Assembly: GCF_030272615.1 (NCBI RefSeq)
Contig: NC_081413.1
Location: 555,549,136 to 555,613,135 of the forward strand
Direction of reading: 5' to 3'
DNA length: 64,000 bases
Source: Cryptomeria japonica
Taxonomy: Eukaryota > Streptophyta > Pinopsida > Cupressales > Cupressaceae
The notes under the pieces were generated by a model that was not told the origin of the DNA, did no database searches, and saw only the letters and a program-made list of their open reading frames with translations. A program made the translations under genes and the position numbers. Of the stretch, positions 33,473-45,073 are shown in pieces (position 1 is the stretch's first letter; each line of letters begins with the position of its first letter).

Positions 33473-35179
33473 TCATGGTCTAGAAGTTGTTTGAGTGTTC
33501 ACCTGATTGTTGGTAGAACTTGATCCAGAAAAGACGAACTTGGGTCTCACTGTGTTGGCATCAACAACACCATCATTAACTGTGTTCTTATTCTTGTTCC
33601 AAAATTTTGGTTTTTCCTTTCCTTTAAAGTCCTCTTTGTTTTCTTTGAATATCTTAATGACTCCTTGTTCAATTAAGACTCTTTCTATTGCTAGGCCCTT
33701 TTCAATAACATCCTTGAATGTAGACAAACAAGCTTTCCTGAGATCATAGCCAATAGCCTTATTAACGTTTTGTGTGAACATTTCTACCATTTGTTTCTGT
33801 GTGATTTCGCAAGAGCATCTGCTAGCTAAATTTCTCCATCTTTGTAAAAATGTTGCGAAAGATTCTCCTTCCTTTTGTTTCGTATTGCACAAGGTAGTAA
33901 CTGAGACATCTGTTTCTATATTGTAAGAGAAATGCTGAATGAATGCCTCTGCTAAGTCGCCCCATGACTTAATACCAGGAGGTAATTGAGAAAACCATTC
34001 CATAGCTTGATCGCCTAAGCTCTGTGGGAACAACCTCATCAAGTATGTTTCTTCTGCCACTACCTCAATGCAAGCTGTGAAGAATTGTCTTATGTGTGCC
34101 TTGGGGTCTCCTTTCCCTCTATACTTGTCAAATTTTGGCATCACAAAGTGTGCAGGAAATGGAGGCATTGGAATGCTCTTATCGAAGGGATAAGGACATA
34201 TATCTCTCATAGTGTATGTTGGTTTTGATGTACTCATGTCCTCCATTTTCTTTTGTAAATCTCTTATTTGTTGCTCCAAATTATTTTTGGGAGGAGATTG
34301 ATTTCTTGTAGCATACCCCACGTTTGAGACACCCATTTGAGGAGGAGCTTGCTGCATGTATGGATGATACTGATCATAGACATGTCCATATGGAGGTCTA
34401 TATTGATGCGGCATATATGGAGCACTTGGCATAACTTCATGTTGAGGGACCCCATATCTGTTTTGTGCATATATACCATATTCAATAGGCATTTCATTTT
34501 CCATTGTGTTGCCCCCAAATTTGACATGAGGTTTCCTTATGTCCAAATTGTGAGCATGCCTTGGAATATCCCATTGCTTTGGTGGTTGATCCTTAGCATT
34601 GATATGTGATTGAGCATATCTATCTCCATAAGGCTTCCATGATGGTCTTCGAAGGTAAGTATCATATGTTTGAGCTTGTGTATGTGGGATCTCTGGTTTT
34701 TGAAGCAAAACTGATGGTGACTCAGGCATCATATTCGGTCCTCTATTTCCTCCACTATTTGGTCTCCTTTGATCCATGTTGGATTGAGTTTGTTGTGAGG
34801 GTCGACTTTCCATAAGTTGAGACATGTCAAAGTCATGAGGTATTTTAACTCCACTTTGTGCCATCATGTGTAAAAAGTACTGTCGATCTCTCCTCATTAT
34901 CTCTTCAACCAATCTATTGAAATGAGGATTCATTATGGAGTCTTCTATGTCTGCTGATAGTATTGAAGAGTTGTCCACATTGTCATTGTGTGTAGTATTG
35001 TTGTTTATAGTGTTTGCGCTTTCTACATTTGAATTGTTTCTATAAACATCCATGTCTGGTAATGTAGTGTGCTCAGGATTGAAGAATAAATCATTGTCAT
35101 ACTCATAAGAACTCATGTTTGCGGATTCTTGAGCTTCTTTAGCTATTCTCCTAGATTTTTGAAGGCGGGTTTCAACCAT
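33473..35179 (-). CDS. gag: G1 gag (568 codons)
   Basis: It starts MVETRLQKSRRIAKEAQESA. A Pro/Tyr/Gln-rich middle (about 150-320) precedes the retrotransposon gag core (about 345-500), with PKFDKYRGKGDPKAHIRQFF, QAMEWFSQLPPGIKSW, LAEAFIQHFS and FATFLQRWRNLA. This is the capsid-like domain that assembles element RNA into particles. It lacks only the C-terminal zinc finger, which is cut off by the stop at 33473. The frame is otherwise intact, fitting the low LTR divergence. Confidence 0.9.
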   Translation of the reverse strand: MVETRLQKSRRIAKEAQESANMSSYEYDNDLFFNPEHTTLPDMDVYRNNSNVESANTINNNTTHNDNVDNSSILSADIEDSIMNPHFNRLVEEIMRRDRQYFLHMMAQSGVKIPHDFDMSQLMESRPSQQTQSNMDQRRPNSGGNRGPNMMPESPSVLLQKPEIPHTQAQTYDTYLRRPSWKPYGDRYAQSHINAKDQPPKQWDIPRHAHNLDIRKPHVKFGGNTMENEMPIEYGIYAQNRYGVPQHEVMPSAPYMPHQYRPPYGHVYDQYHPYMQQAPPQMGVSNVGYATRNQSPPKNNLEQQIRDLQKKMEDMSTSKPTYTMRDICPYPFDKSIPMPPFPAHFVMPKFDKYRGKGDPKAHIRQFFTACIEVVAEETYLMRLFPQSLGDQAMEWFSQLPPGIKSWGDLAEAFIQHFSYNIETDVSVTTLCNTKQKEGESFATFLQRWRNLASRCSCEITQKQMVEMFTQNVNKAIGYDLRKACLSTFKDVIEKGLAIERVLIEQGVIKIFKENKEDFKGKEKPKFWNKNKNTVNDGVVDANTVRPKFVFSGSSSTNNQVNTQTTSRP

Positions 35180-36734
35180 GAACTAGGTATTTGACCAAGA
35201 TGTGAGAGACTAGATGAAAAATGGAAAAAGTACGGAAGACCAAGAGTTGTATGGAGTGTAAATGAATCTGAGGTGTACTTGCAATGCCCAAAGTGTAAGA
35301 CCAAGTATGTATGTAGTAGAGTAGGTGTGACTTCCAAAGAGAGGATAGTTTCTCTTGATGAGGTAAGTTGACCTTGACTCTAAGTAAGACCAAATGAGAC
35401 CCAAAGGTAAGAAACCTTGATGAGGGACCACTTAGCAAAGTGTTGTTGTATGTAGTGTGTTGACAAAGTATGATGAGGACAAGCAAGTGACCTTTTGACT
35501 CAAGTTTAGACAATTGTGAATGTAATGAGAGATGTAAAGCAATGATGGGCTATGTGAGACCCAAAGACAGGTTGAATGCTAGATGAAACCTGAAGAAACA
35601 ACCTAGGAAGCTCAAGTATTCCGAAACTGATTTCTTTTGTTTGCTGGACTGTAAAATTTTTCCAATTTGTGAAGTTGTTGGTTGTGACCAAATCTGAATG
35701 TTTGACTGTTTTTTGTGACAAGAGGACACAATGTTGTTGAGGACTCAATGTTTGCAAGTGTTTAGACTGACAATGACTCCAAGAAAAGTGTGTTGTTTGA
35801 TGTAAAATTGTTTTGCATACACTTGAAGACACAAAAGACACAATGTTTTGTTGTTTGGTCTTGATTGTTTGAATGTTTAAAATAAGTCAAGCACAATTCT
35901 TATGGCTGGCCAAGACTAGTTGTTGATCCCACATGGGGTTTTACCCCCGAGGCTACGCTATTCAGAGCGGATACTTAGATGCTTGACCTCATTGGCTCCA
36001 CCCTCGGCACTCACTTCTTGGGTCAGCCAAGCATCAGTCCCCATGAAAACTCCCCATGGCGAACTTTGTATCTCTACTAAGAACCATATGTGTGTGGGCC
36101 GCTACCAGAGGTCCGACCTCCCGCCTCAACAACTAGAAGGATTTGGGCTTCTAAAACAAAAAGGTGCTAGTAAGGGCATCCGCTCGTGTGGCCATACATG
36201 CGGCACTTTCAGCTCTATAAATACAGAAGGCTCCCAGCCGGTAGGGGTTACGCCCTACAAATGATCAAATAAATTTGATCAAACGGGTTTATGGGGAGAC
36301 ATAGTGTCGGTATGAACTAATCAGCACACGTTATTCATAGTTTTCACCATGAATACATTTGATTATAGTGGTTTGGATGAGGTGGGTTTTCTTCACTACC
36401 ACTTGGGTCGTTCTCTTCTCACTAGTAGTCCTAATGACCACACGGGAAGACAGGCCCTCTAAAGATTAAACAAAAAGAGCCTATTGCTCAAGACACAAAA
36501 GACAATGATTCAATTTTAGTGCACCAATTGAAGTGTTTGCTAGTCTATGAAAACAAGGCACACAATAAAAATCCAAAAACCCTTGCCAAGGATCTGCAAC
36601 AAAGATTTATTAGTAGTTTGGATTGTTTGAAATAATCACCCCTTCCTGCAAGCACACAAGTTAGGTAAATTTTAGATCCAAAAGACTTTGTGAAATAGGG
36701 GCCTTCAATAATGCGTTTTGTTGACCAATTAAAA
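35180..36734 (-). promoter_or_regulatory. G1 leader, gag-proximal part
   Basis: This is non-coding. Two blocks are shared with the G2 leader: 35941-36060 (minus-strand GGGACTGATGCTTGGCTG, AGAAGTGAGTGCCG, GGTCAAGCATCTA) and 36400-36465 (CTTTAGAGGGCCTGTCTTCC, then GAGAAGAGAACGACCCAA). A plus-strand TATA-like CTATAAATACAG is at 36213-36224, on the strand opposite the element. Small ORFs here are not supported. Confidence 0.6.
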
Positions 36735-37600
36735 GATCTGATTCATCATAAAAAAGGATCACCTGTAAAATTTCAAGAGATTTCCAGAAATGTAAGAAAA
36801 TCCAAAAAAATTGCTAATTTGCTCCAAAAATTAATTTTTTATGAAAAATCATAAAAAATTCATATAAAATGAAAAATCGATCCAAAAAATCTAACATTTT
36901 TACTGGAGAGTCTTAATGGTCTTCCAAACTTGTATAAAAAATTTTCTGCAACAAATCCAAGCAGTTTGTGAGATATGAGTAAAATAATGCAAAACCCTAA
37001 TTTTCAAAGATCTGATTTTTGAGGAATGATTTTGCATCAAATTTAAAATAAAAAAGAATAGATCCTATGTATAATTCTGAGATATTTTCAAAAATGTAAG
37101 AAAATCCGAAAAATTCGCTAATTTTCTCTCAAAATTAATTTTTTATGAAAAATCATAAAAAATTCATACAAAATGCAAACTAGATCCAAAAAATCTGAAA
37201 TTTTTACTAAATATTTCTGATATGTTTCCTGACCTGCACAAAAAATTTTATGTCAAAATTTGAAATGGTTTGTGAGATCTGATCAAAATAAGGAAAACCC
37301 CTAATTTTTAAAGATCCGATTTTTAGGGAAATATTTTGCATCAAAATTAAAATCACAAAGAACAGATCCTATGTATAATTATGAGAGATTTCCAAAAATA
37401 TAAGAAAATCCGAAAAATTCTCTCATTTGCTCTCAAAATTAATTTTTTATGAAAAATCATAAAAAATTCATAGAAAATGAAAATTTGCTCCAAAAATTCT
37501 GAATTTTGGCTTGAGAGCTCCTGATACTTTCTTCAACCTGCAAAAGAAATTTGGTGCAAAATTTCCTAGCCGTTTGTGAGATATGATCGAATCTCTCCAA
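36735..37600 (-). repeat. Three ~300-bp tandem repeats in the G1 leader
   Basis: Units begin near 36735, 37011 and 37313 with 'gatctgatt' / 'gatccgattttta'. Each contains 'taagaaaatccgaaaaattc' and 'aattttttatgaaaaatcat', the latter a palindrome-like AT block. The third unit ends near 37600. Tandem repeats in untranslated regions are characteristic of Tat/Ogre elements. Confidence 0.8.
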
Positions 37601-37720
37601 GATCTTGATTTTGTGTCCAAAACCCTAGCTGCACAAGGTTATTCTCTAAATTGTTTTACAAAATAGCAATATAGGGTTAGAAAAATCTGCAAAAAAAACA
37701 TAGATCTAAGAAAAATCCAT

Positions 37721-37738
37721 GTCCCACTGGGCGTGCCA
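37721..37738 (-). promoter_or_regulatory. G1 primer-binding site
   Basis: The minus strand reads TGGCACGCCCAGTGGGAC, three bases after the 5' LTR. It begins TGG as a tRNA-primed PBS should. I do not assign the tRNA. It differs from the G2 and G3 PBS. Confidence 0.65.
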
Positions 37739-37741
37739 AAA

Positions 37742-38523
37742 TGTGTATGGTGAAAATGGATAACAATAATAACAATATTGAAAGGCTAAATAAATTCAAC
37801 CACAAAATCCTAGCCTAACAATCAACAAAGATCCACCATAACATATGAAGATTACCTAAGACAATGCAAATCAAATGAAATCACAAAGATTATACCATCA
37901 CATGTCCAATAGGGTTTGGATCTCCATTCTTCCCATCTCCATTGATCTTGCTTGATATATATTTGCTCTCAGATTTTTATATGCACAAGAGCTCAACAAA
38001 GAACGGAATGTGGTTGCAAGTAGGATCGTAGTGTAGTCGATTGCATAAAAGATGATTAGCATGAATGATTAGGGTTTGATAATGAAGGAAGAATCTCCTT
38101 TTATAGAAGACAGTATATGAAATGGAGGGATAAGATTGAGAGGTGTAAAAGGAGGTCAGCTAGGATTAGAGGGTAGGTAAAAGAAATACCAAAATAATGA
38201 AAGGGGTAGTTAGTGTATGAATTAAGAGATGAATGACATGTGTCATGTGTAGAAAAAGATAATGAATTAATTAAATAAATAAAGATTTATTTAATTAATA
38301 GAAGAAGTGGGATCAATTAAATAAATAAGATATTTATTTAATTTAGGAAAATGATAATTTAAATAAATAAATGTATTTATTCAAATGAGAAATAAGGCTA
38401 GAAGAAGATAAATGAATTAATTAAATAAATAAGGATTTATTTAATTAATAGAAGAATTAGGCTTAGATAATTAAATAAATAAAATATTTATTTAATTAGA
38501 CATGACAATTTTAGGTGTCTACA
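37742..38523 (-). repeat. G1 5' LTR with promoter
   Basis: 782 bp. The minus strand has a TATA box (TATAAAA, 38105 to 38099) downstream of the hairpin array in U3. In the 3' LTR the same site reads TATATAA. It is followed on the right by the TSD GTTAT. Confidence 0.95.
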
Positions 38524-40311
38524 GTTATCTAATGACTTATACAAAGAATCCGGTGTCTCAGATCTAATTTCTGAGGGTGACCGGTCATTAATACACAAGT
38601 ATCTGATAACTTCCTGTTCCACTTCCTCTTTCTCATCAATGGTAAAATAATCAAAACAATCAATTAAATCATTTAACAATTTTCTCCTAATATTTTTAAT
38701 AGTTCTTTGACAATGTGTCAAAGGCTTGTAAGAGGAAATGTCAATAGTTACCGGTGCAGAATTTTCTAATTCATTCTTTGTCTTTTTCTTTGTCTACCTT
38801 GTCTTTATAGGCTGCTCTTGTGACTTAGTCTCTTCAGAGTTTGGTGTCCTGCCTTTTTTCTTCCACTTCCTCTCAAAAACTTCAGTGGGTGCAGGTTCCA
38901 GTTTCTTCTTAGATGGTGATTTCTTGGTCACTTTTGGACTTGCTCCAGTAACCGGTGTTGATGCTAAAGGTACAAAATTTTCCTTCTCTTCTGAGGGGTT
39001 TTCGACCGGTGTCATCCTCTCCAGATAGGTGCTAGTTCTTTTTGCCTTTGGATCTAGAGGTGAGGCAATAAGGATAGAGGCATACTCTTCCAGCATATCA
39101 TACCCAACCTCATATCCCATCAGCTTAACTTCCTCCTATCTGGGCTCTACCACCTCCATTATGCACTCATAAACTATGATGGTGAAGCAGATATTATCCT
39201 CATACTTTTTGACTATATCACTGCATATCCTCATCCTTAGGCTCATCTTGCCTTTAAATTCATCAAAGTACCTATTCAAGACTTTAGGGTGACCGGATTT
39301 GATAGCTTGCAAGCTTTCTTTGATTTGCTTGGTTATCTATTGGTCCGCAGACCACTAAATCTCTCCAAATCCTAGGAAATATCCCTGAAAGTAGAAGAAT
39401 AGCCCAACTAGTAGCTTCCCGAACTTAAACCTTAATGCATTGTCCTGTTTGACCGATTTTAGGTTAAGGAGAAGTTGTCTTTGCATTTCAGTGCATAGAT
39501 CAAATGATGCATCCTCCTTGATCATCCTGTCTGCTGCAATTACCGTTGTAGTAGATAGAATTAATTATGCTGGTAGAGAACGTCTAGTAGCCTATCACCA
39601 TTTAAGCATACTTAACCAGATCATCCTTGATGGAATTTATCATCATTCCTCTTAAGTCACCCACTAAACCGGTGAGCTTGGCCATTTCGGTCTTGCTTAT
39701 CTTCCTTAGGGCTGGCACTTCACCGGTGTTGCAAAAACTGGTGATGGAATGAATAGCCTCTGGTGTTATGTCATGAGTCCTTTTGAGATACATCTTATCA
39801 CCATGAATCCTACTCAGAATGATCCTGATATGATCATCTATGAATTCTTCAAGGAAATAAACAACATTGTGGAGTTTTTTCTTCTCTAGGATGCTATACT
39901 CTAGTTTGATCTTTTTATCCTTCCTGCAGAATAAACCTAGCTGTGAGTGGATTGCTAGAGACCCTAGGTCTTCAATTTTACAGTCAATGTAATCTGAAAT
40001 TCCTTCTTCCACTATTACACTGGTAGGTACTTGAGATAGGGCATTATATTTGGACTTGCATTGAATGAAATTCATAGACTCCTCTAGTACGCTAGAGCTA
40101 GCATGTGATGCAGAAGACATGATAAAATAGAAAGCTCATAAAATACCTTTGGAAGTCAAAAAATTAGGGCTTGCATATTTCACTTTGCCTCACACCTTGT
40201 CGGTTACCGAATCACCGCTTTGATTTCTTCACCTAACCGTTTGATATAGGCTTCTGAATCTCCTACGGGGTTTCGATATCACTTGAATCGCAACACAAAT
40301 CACCTTTTCTT

Positions 40312-40385
40312 CGCTCTGCTCTTTGAAAAATTTGTTGCACGAGACAATGATAGTGAAAAATAATTTGAAAATACTTTTAAACACA
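40312..40385 (-). promoter_or_regulatory. X1 inter-ORF conserved block
   Basis: The minus strand reads GTTTAAAAGTATTTT and, about 45 bp later, TTTTTCAAAGAGCAGAG. The same arrangement occurs in Y (13541-13606) and X2 (58862-58935), between ORF1 and ORF2. Confidence 0.5.
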
Positions 40386-41772
40386 TTCCTCACCAACCAT
40401 AATAAATGCTCCACAATTAGGGCACAAACCCTAATTTTCCTTTTACCATTTCTGATCTTCTGCCAACTGACAGGTATCACACACCGGTTGAGGTCTTTTA
40501 CCAGTGTAAATGAGGTTTGAAATATTTCATCATTGACTCCCCCTTAATCTTTTTTGATGCTTAGTTTGTTGGTTCATTAGCTTCTACACTAGGTGCAGAA
40601 ACTGGTTCATCTTGTGACACTTCCACTTGTTTCTTCTTCCAGGTTTTGTTCATATCCACTTGGACTGTTACCACATCAACCTTTCCATCCGAAGTGACTG
40701 GTATGTCATCTGATATGTTGTTTCTTTCTCTATAGAATCTTGCAATGTGACCCACTTTGTTGCAATGATAGCAAACCATTCCAAGTGCTTTCCAAGGTCC
40801 ATTGATCAACTTACCATTCTTCCTTCTGCATGTTCCAGTAGTATGACCATGACCATGAGAACTCACATAGATTTCTCTCCATCCGGTTCCAGTCTGATAT
40901 CCACCAATTCCAGTCTGATGACCATAGGAGTTAAGTCAGTTCCTGTTCTAGTTCCCAGAAGATTCAGTACAGGCTCGTTGACTCCTTTGGGGATACCTTT
41001 CAGTATTGTGCATAACAGACCTACATTCAAATGCTTTGTGCCCAAACTTGTTGCATGCACAACAATTACCATTGAATCTATTTGTTCCAGGCTTATCATT
41101 TAGAAAATAAGGAAAATTGTTGTAATTCTTACTTCTACACACATTAGCAGTGTGTCCTTCTTTAAGACGGTTAAAGAAAATAGGTTTGAACTTTTGCTTA
41201 CCTTTATCCTTCGGTGTTGGTTTCTTCTTAGATGTTCCATCTTTTGCTCCAGAGGTTTCACCTTCCTCATGACTAGAGAAACCAAGTCCATTGGTGTTCT
41301 TGACCGGTTTGGCCGATTCAAGCTTTTTCTCTAGCTTGACACTACTCTTGTTGAACTTAGCAAGTATTTCCTTTGACTCAACGAGTTCCATGGAAATAGC
41401 AGCATTTCTTTCCATTAAGTTTGCATTTTCAGAAATGGCTATGTTTAGTTCATCTTGCATGTCCTCTTTTGCCACATTGCTCACATGGAGTTGAGCAGTT
41501 AGGGCACTGATTTCTTGCTTCAGCTTAGAGATCTCTTGATCTTTGTCTTTTACCAAATCTTCATCTTTTCTTCTGATTTCAAGGTCCTGATTCATTGAGA
41601 TAGTTAGTCCTTCCAGGTCTCTTCTTAGGTTGAGTTTTTCCACATTCAGCTTTTCTACTTCATGGATTAGGGATTCCATGTCTGCTTCATTAGAAGAACT
41701 ATTTTCAGTTCGCTCCATCAATTTTTCAACATGCTCTCTCCTCTTTGCTTGAGAGGCCTTATACTTGACCAT

Positions 41773-42993
41773 TGTAGACACCTAAAAATGGTCAACGCTT
41801 GCGGAGTCATACTTTAACATTTGCGCATTGCCTCATTTTAGGTTTTTGCGTCACATTAACATTTCTCCTATGATTCACACTTGGTCTTTATCATTTGTTT
41901 CCATCGAGTCATTCTTCTGTATTCTTCATTCATCTCACCTTCGAATTTGGTCTTGTCGACAACAACCTTCAGTCATGATTTTGGTTGATCTTTGTCCTTG
42001 TCAATCTTGTCATATTGCGATCGATTCGTCATCGATCCTTGTCCTTTTCAATCATGTCAATTTGGTCAATTTGTCATTGATTTTTGTCAACCAATCTCAA
42101 TCAAATCATTTATCAACACTGGTCATTTATCAATCCAAAATCAAATTAAATCGAGTCAATTATCTTTCAAGACCTAATTCATCTCTTTAGGGTTTCGTGA
42201 TTTAATCATTTAACCTTGTTTGTCATTTCTCTCTCTAGGATTAATAAATTATTTATTTATCCTAAGTCTTCTCATTGCAATTAAATGTTCATTTAATTGG
42301 CTAATTATTCCTCTTTTGTGAATTAATTAATAAATGAGAAATTATTAATTAATTTACCTATTTTTCATCAATTTCCTAATTTCCAAGTCATTATTTCCAA
42401 CTTAATTTTCTAATTTCTCCTAAATGTCTATTTCTATTTCAAAATCTTGTCATAAATCCTTGCATAGCAATTTGTCATAAATTGTCATAAATCTTTGCAT
42501 AGCAATTTGTCATAGACATGTCATAATTTTGCTATTCTTGATTTGAATTTCCATTCGAATCACTATCATGCTAATCTTGTCATCTCTCCAATTTGTCTAT
42601 AAATTGGATGATCTTCATCAATCAAGGCTAATTGGTAATTGATAATAATCCCTAATCAGACTATTGAAGTTACGCTTCGAGTATTCTTGTGTCAATGTCA
42701 ATCTTGCTTTCACAATTAGGTGTATGCACTTGAAGGTGAGATCCACAACAAACCTATATGGAGAAGAAAGAAGAACAATGGAGCCACATGAAGGAGCATT
42801 TGAACCCCATCTTTGGTTTGCATGATCTTTGATTTTGAATGTTTTATTTCATGTCTCTATTGATAGTGTTGTTTAGGATAGATCATTGCAATGTGTGTTT
42901 GTGATTGAGCTAATAATGATTGTGATTGAGCTAATAATGATTAATATGTCTTTATATATATTGCTTTGATGATTCCTATTTCCTAACACCACA
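41773..42993 (+). repeat. G2 5' LTR (1221 bp)
   Basis: It starts TGTAGACACC and ends CTAACACCACA. The TATA candidate TATAAAT is at 42598-42604. Inverted AT blocks are present near 42321-42355 ('attaattaataaatga' and its complement). Confidence 0.95.
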
Positions 42994-42997
42994 TTAA

Positions 42998-43017
42998 TTA
43001 GTGAACCCGACGTGAAC
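42998..43017 (+). promoter_or_regulatory. G2 primer-binding site (proposed)
   Basis: TTAGTGAACCCGACGTGAAC lies four bases after the LTR. G3 has TTGGTGAACCTGTCGTGAAC at the same place. The tRNA is not assigned. Confidence 0.55.
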
Positions 43018-43109
43018 ACTAACCATCTAACCCTCTAATTGTGTTTTGGAGTGCTTTCAAGTTGATTTTGCAGGCCAAAAACCCAAAAACAGGGTCGTGC
43101 AAGGTATTC

Positions 43110-43235
43110 TGGAGACTTCTGCACCTATGTAAGACAACTTGCGCCTATGTCAGACATTCTGCGCTTGTGTAGGGGACATTCTGCACTTGTGTTAGACATT
43201 CTACGCTTGTGTCATGACTTCTGCGCCTGTGTAAA
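43110..43235 (+). repeat. 20-21-bp repeat array in the G2 leader
   Basis: Six direct copies of a unit containing TGCGCYTGTGT start near 43120, 43141, 43161, 43182, 43203 and 43222. The same core returns near the other end of the element (50459-50612) in both orientations. Confidence 0.8.
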
Positions 43236-45073
43236 GTCCAGAACAGAGGTAAAAAATGCAGTGTTTACTTGAAATTGGTTGTGTTTTTGCATTCTATTTT
43301 CTGTGCTTTGGATTTTTGTACTAATTATCTATGCAGAATCTTGGCATACACATGGCAAAGACTACAAATCAAACTACTAACATGTTTTATGCAGATTCAA
43401 TGGTCAAAGACAACAAATCAAACCTCTAACTTGGGTTTTGCAGGTTGCCTTGGAGAAACAACCAAACTTTTGTGTTTATGATTTTTAATTAGGCACTTAG
43501 TGATTTCTAAATTGGTTGGAATGAACATCTGTTTGCTTTGATTGTTGAGTGTGGCATTGGAGTAGGAGAGTATGCTCTCATCCTTTTAGGGTGATCAGAA
43601 ATCCAGATCTTCGATACCATGCTCGTGTCTTTGATTGTGTGTCTCCTTTAGAGGGCCTGCCTTCCCGACCACTTTGCTTTTGCAAGCAAGTGATAATCGT
43701 GAGAAGGGAACGACCCAAAGTGAGTACAGCTAGAATTCCTTGGCATTCTAACTCACTATAAAAAAATACCCGATAAGCGAAAGCTTTGAAGGAAGTGTTA
43801 CATGGGAATTGCAGTTACTTGGGAAGTGATGACCCTTGAACTCTTTCCCATATCAACATCTAAGTAGGGCCTCTTGGTCTAAATCGTGCTTGCGCGACTA
43901 CATTTGTTTGGTATCTTGATGGGCTTAATGTCTCAATCACGCTTGCGTGACATCAAGGAGTAATACTTAACAGAAATCCTTACTAAACACCTTGTTTTTA
44001 GAGGCCAAAAACCCTTCTAGTTGCTTGAGAAGGACAAGTTCGGATACTTGGAAGAGATACTAAGTTTTCCATGGGGAGATTTCCATGGGGACTGATGCTT
44101 GGCTGCCCTGAGAAGTGAGTGCCGTGGAGCGGAGCCCGTGGGGTCAAGCATCTATGTATTCTCCTTGAATCCCATAATGAGTCTACCTCTCAAGTACCTA
44201 ATGTCCTTGCCTACCATAAGAAATGTGGGAATGAGCATGATTGTCTTGAGTCTAAGTTGCAATATCTTGTATTCTTTGATTTTCAAAAGTTGAATTTTAT
44301 CTCATTTCAAGAACAAGGCAAATTGATCTAACATAAGATTAAACACAAGAGACATTCATCCAACAAAAATTCAACAAGATTCAAAGATCATCTTCCTAAA
44401 ACATGGTTATCCAACATTGTTCAAAAACTTGTCTCAACATCTATGTCACTTACATTTAGGTTCATCCTAGGTTGCATATGCAAAGCTCATTGTCAAGTAC
44501 CAAGGTTAGGTTTCACCTAAGTCATACTCCTTTGCATATCAATAAGAGTCATCCACTTGCATATGTCCTCTTGCATTAGAGTAATACCATTTTCATTCAT
44601 TTGCATTTGCATACCCTAAGTCTCTTTCTTAAGCTTAAGTCATTATCATATCATATTAGGATCGCTTGCATAGCAATTGTCCCTTTGCATATAGTGTCAA
44701 AACTAGGTCTTGTCATACTTGAGTAATCCAAATCTTTGATAAACCCTAAGTCATTGTTAGGAAGTCTAGACCTTATCAAACCTTTTGTCCTTTTGTCATC
44801 CATGCCATTTCGTCAAACCTAGCTTAGTATCCAAGCATATAGGGGAGACATTGTCATTTTGTCCTTTTGTCACTTGGTCCTTTTGTCCATTGAGGTCTAG
44901 ACATCATTTCAATTTCCTAAGGGTCCCTCTCTTAGATTTGCATTCATAAGTATGTCAAAATCTTGAAAAACAACCAAAAACATAGATTGCATTTTCATTT
45001 ATTTAGTTTGCATTTAGTTGCATATCATACATTATCCTTGAAAAATTCCAAAAATATTGCATTGCATAGTGAC
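43236..45073 (+). promoter_or_regulatory. G2 leader
   Basis: Non-coding. Blocks shared with G1 are at 43649-43725 (CTTTAGAGGGCCTGCC..., GAGAAGGGAACGACCCAAAG) and 44070-44165 (CCATGGGGACTGATGCTTGG, GAAGTGAGTGCCG, GGTCAAGCATCTA). Short ORFs are not conserved with G1. From 44400 on there are repeated 'tttgcatat' and 'cctaagtc' phrases. Confidence 0.6.

Larger units (their letters stand above)
27051..38523 (-). mobile_element. G1: Tat-like Ty3/gypsy element with deleted pol
   Basis: The 782-bp LTRs (27051-27832, 37742-38523) differ at about 12 sites by eye. On the minus strand the order is 5' LTR, PBS, leader with three ~300-bp tandem repeats, gag, zinc finger, protease, the C-terminal end of integrase, a 3' region with an antisense plant-mobile-domain fragment, PPT, 3' LTR. 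RT, RNase H and the integrase core are absent. Extra antisense ORFs in 3' regions are known from the Tat lineage of plant gypsy elements, and the gag and protease motifs also fit Tat/Ogre-type elements. Confidence 0.9.
25548..40120 (-). pseudogene. X1 ORF2, split by G1 and frameshifted
   Basis: It starts MSSASHASSS at 40120 and ends FHSLLS at 25548. G1 interrupts it at 27050/38524, in the region encoding SLDNKWHIAIEK (uninterrupted in X2). Open pieces are 39602-40120, 38794-39120, 38488-38721, 26638-27050, 26120-26431, 25814-26077 and 25548-25844. They fall in different frames, so X1 has several frameshifts, unlike X2. Content follows the X2 order: N-terminal domain, Pro/Lys/Ser linker, acidic region, a Lys/Glu-only segment (about 26440-26640), helical C-terminus. 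Function unknown. Confidence 0.75.

Noticed and set aside
35920-36264. 114-codon plus-strand ORF with a TATA-like box at 36213
   Set aside because: It overlaps the leader block conserved with G2 on the other strand, and G2 does not keep the frame.
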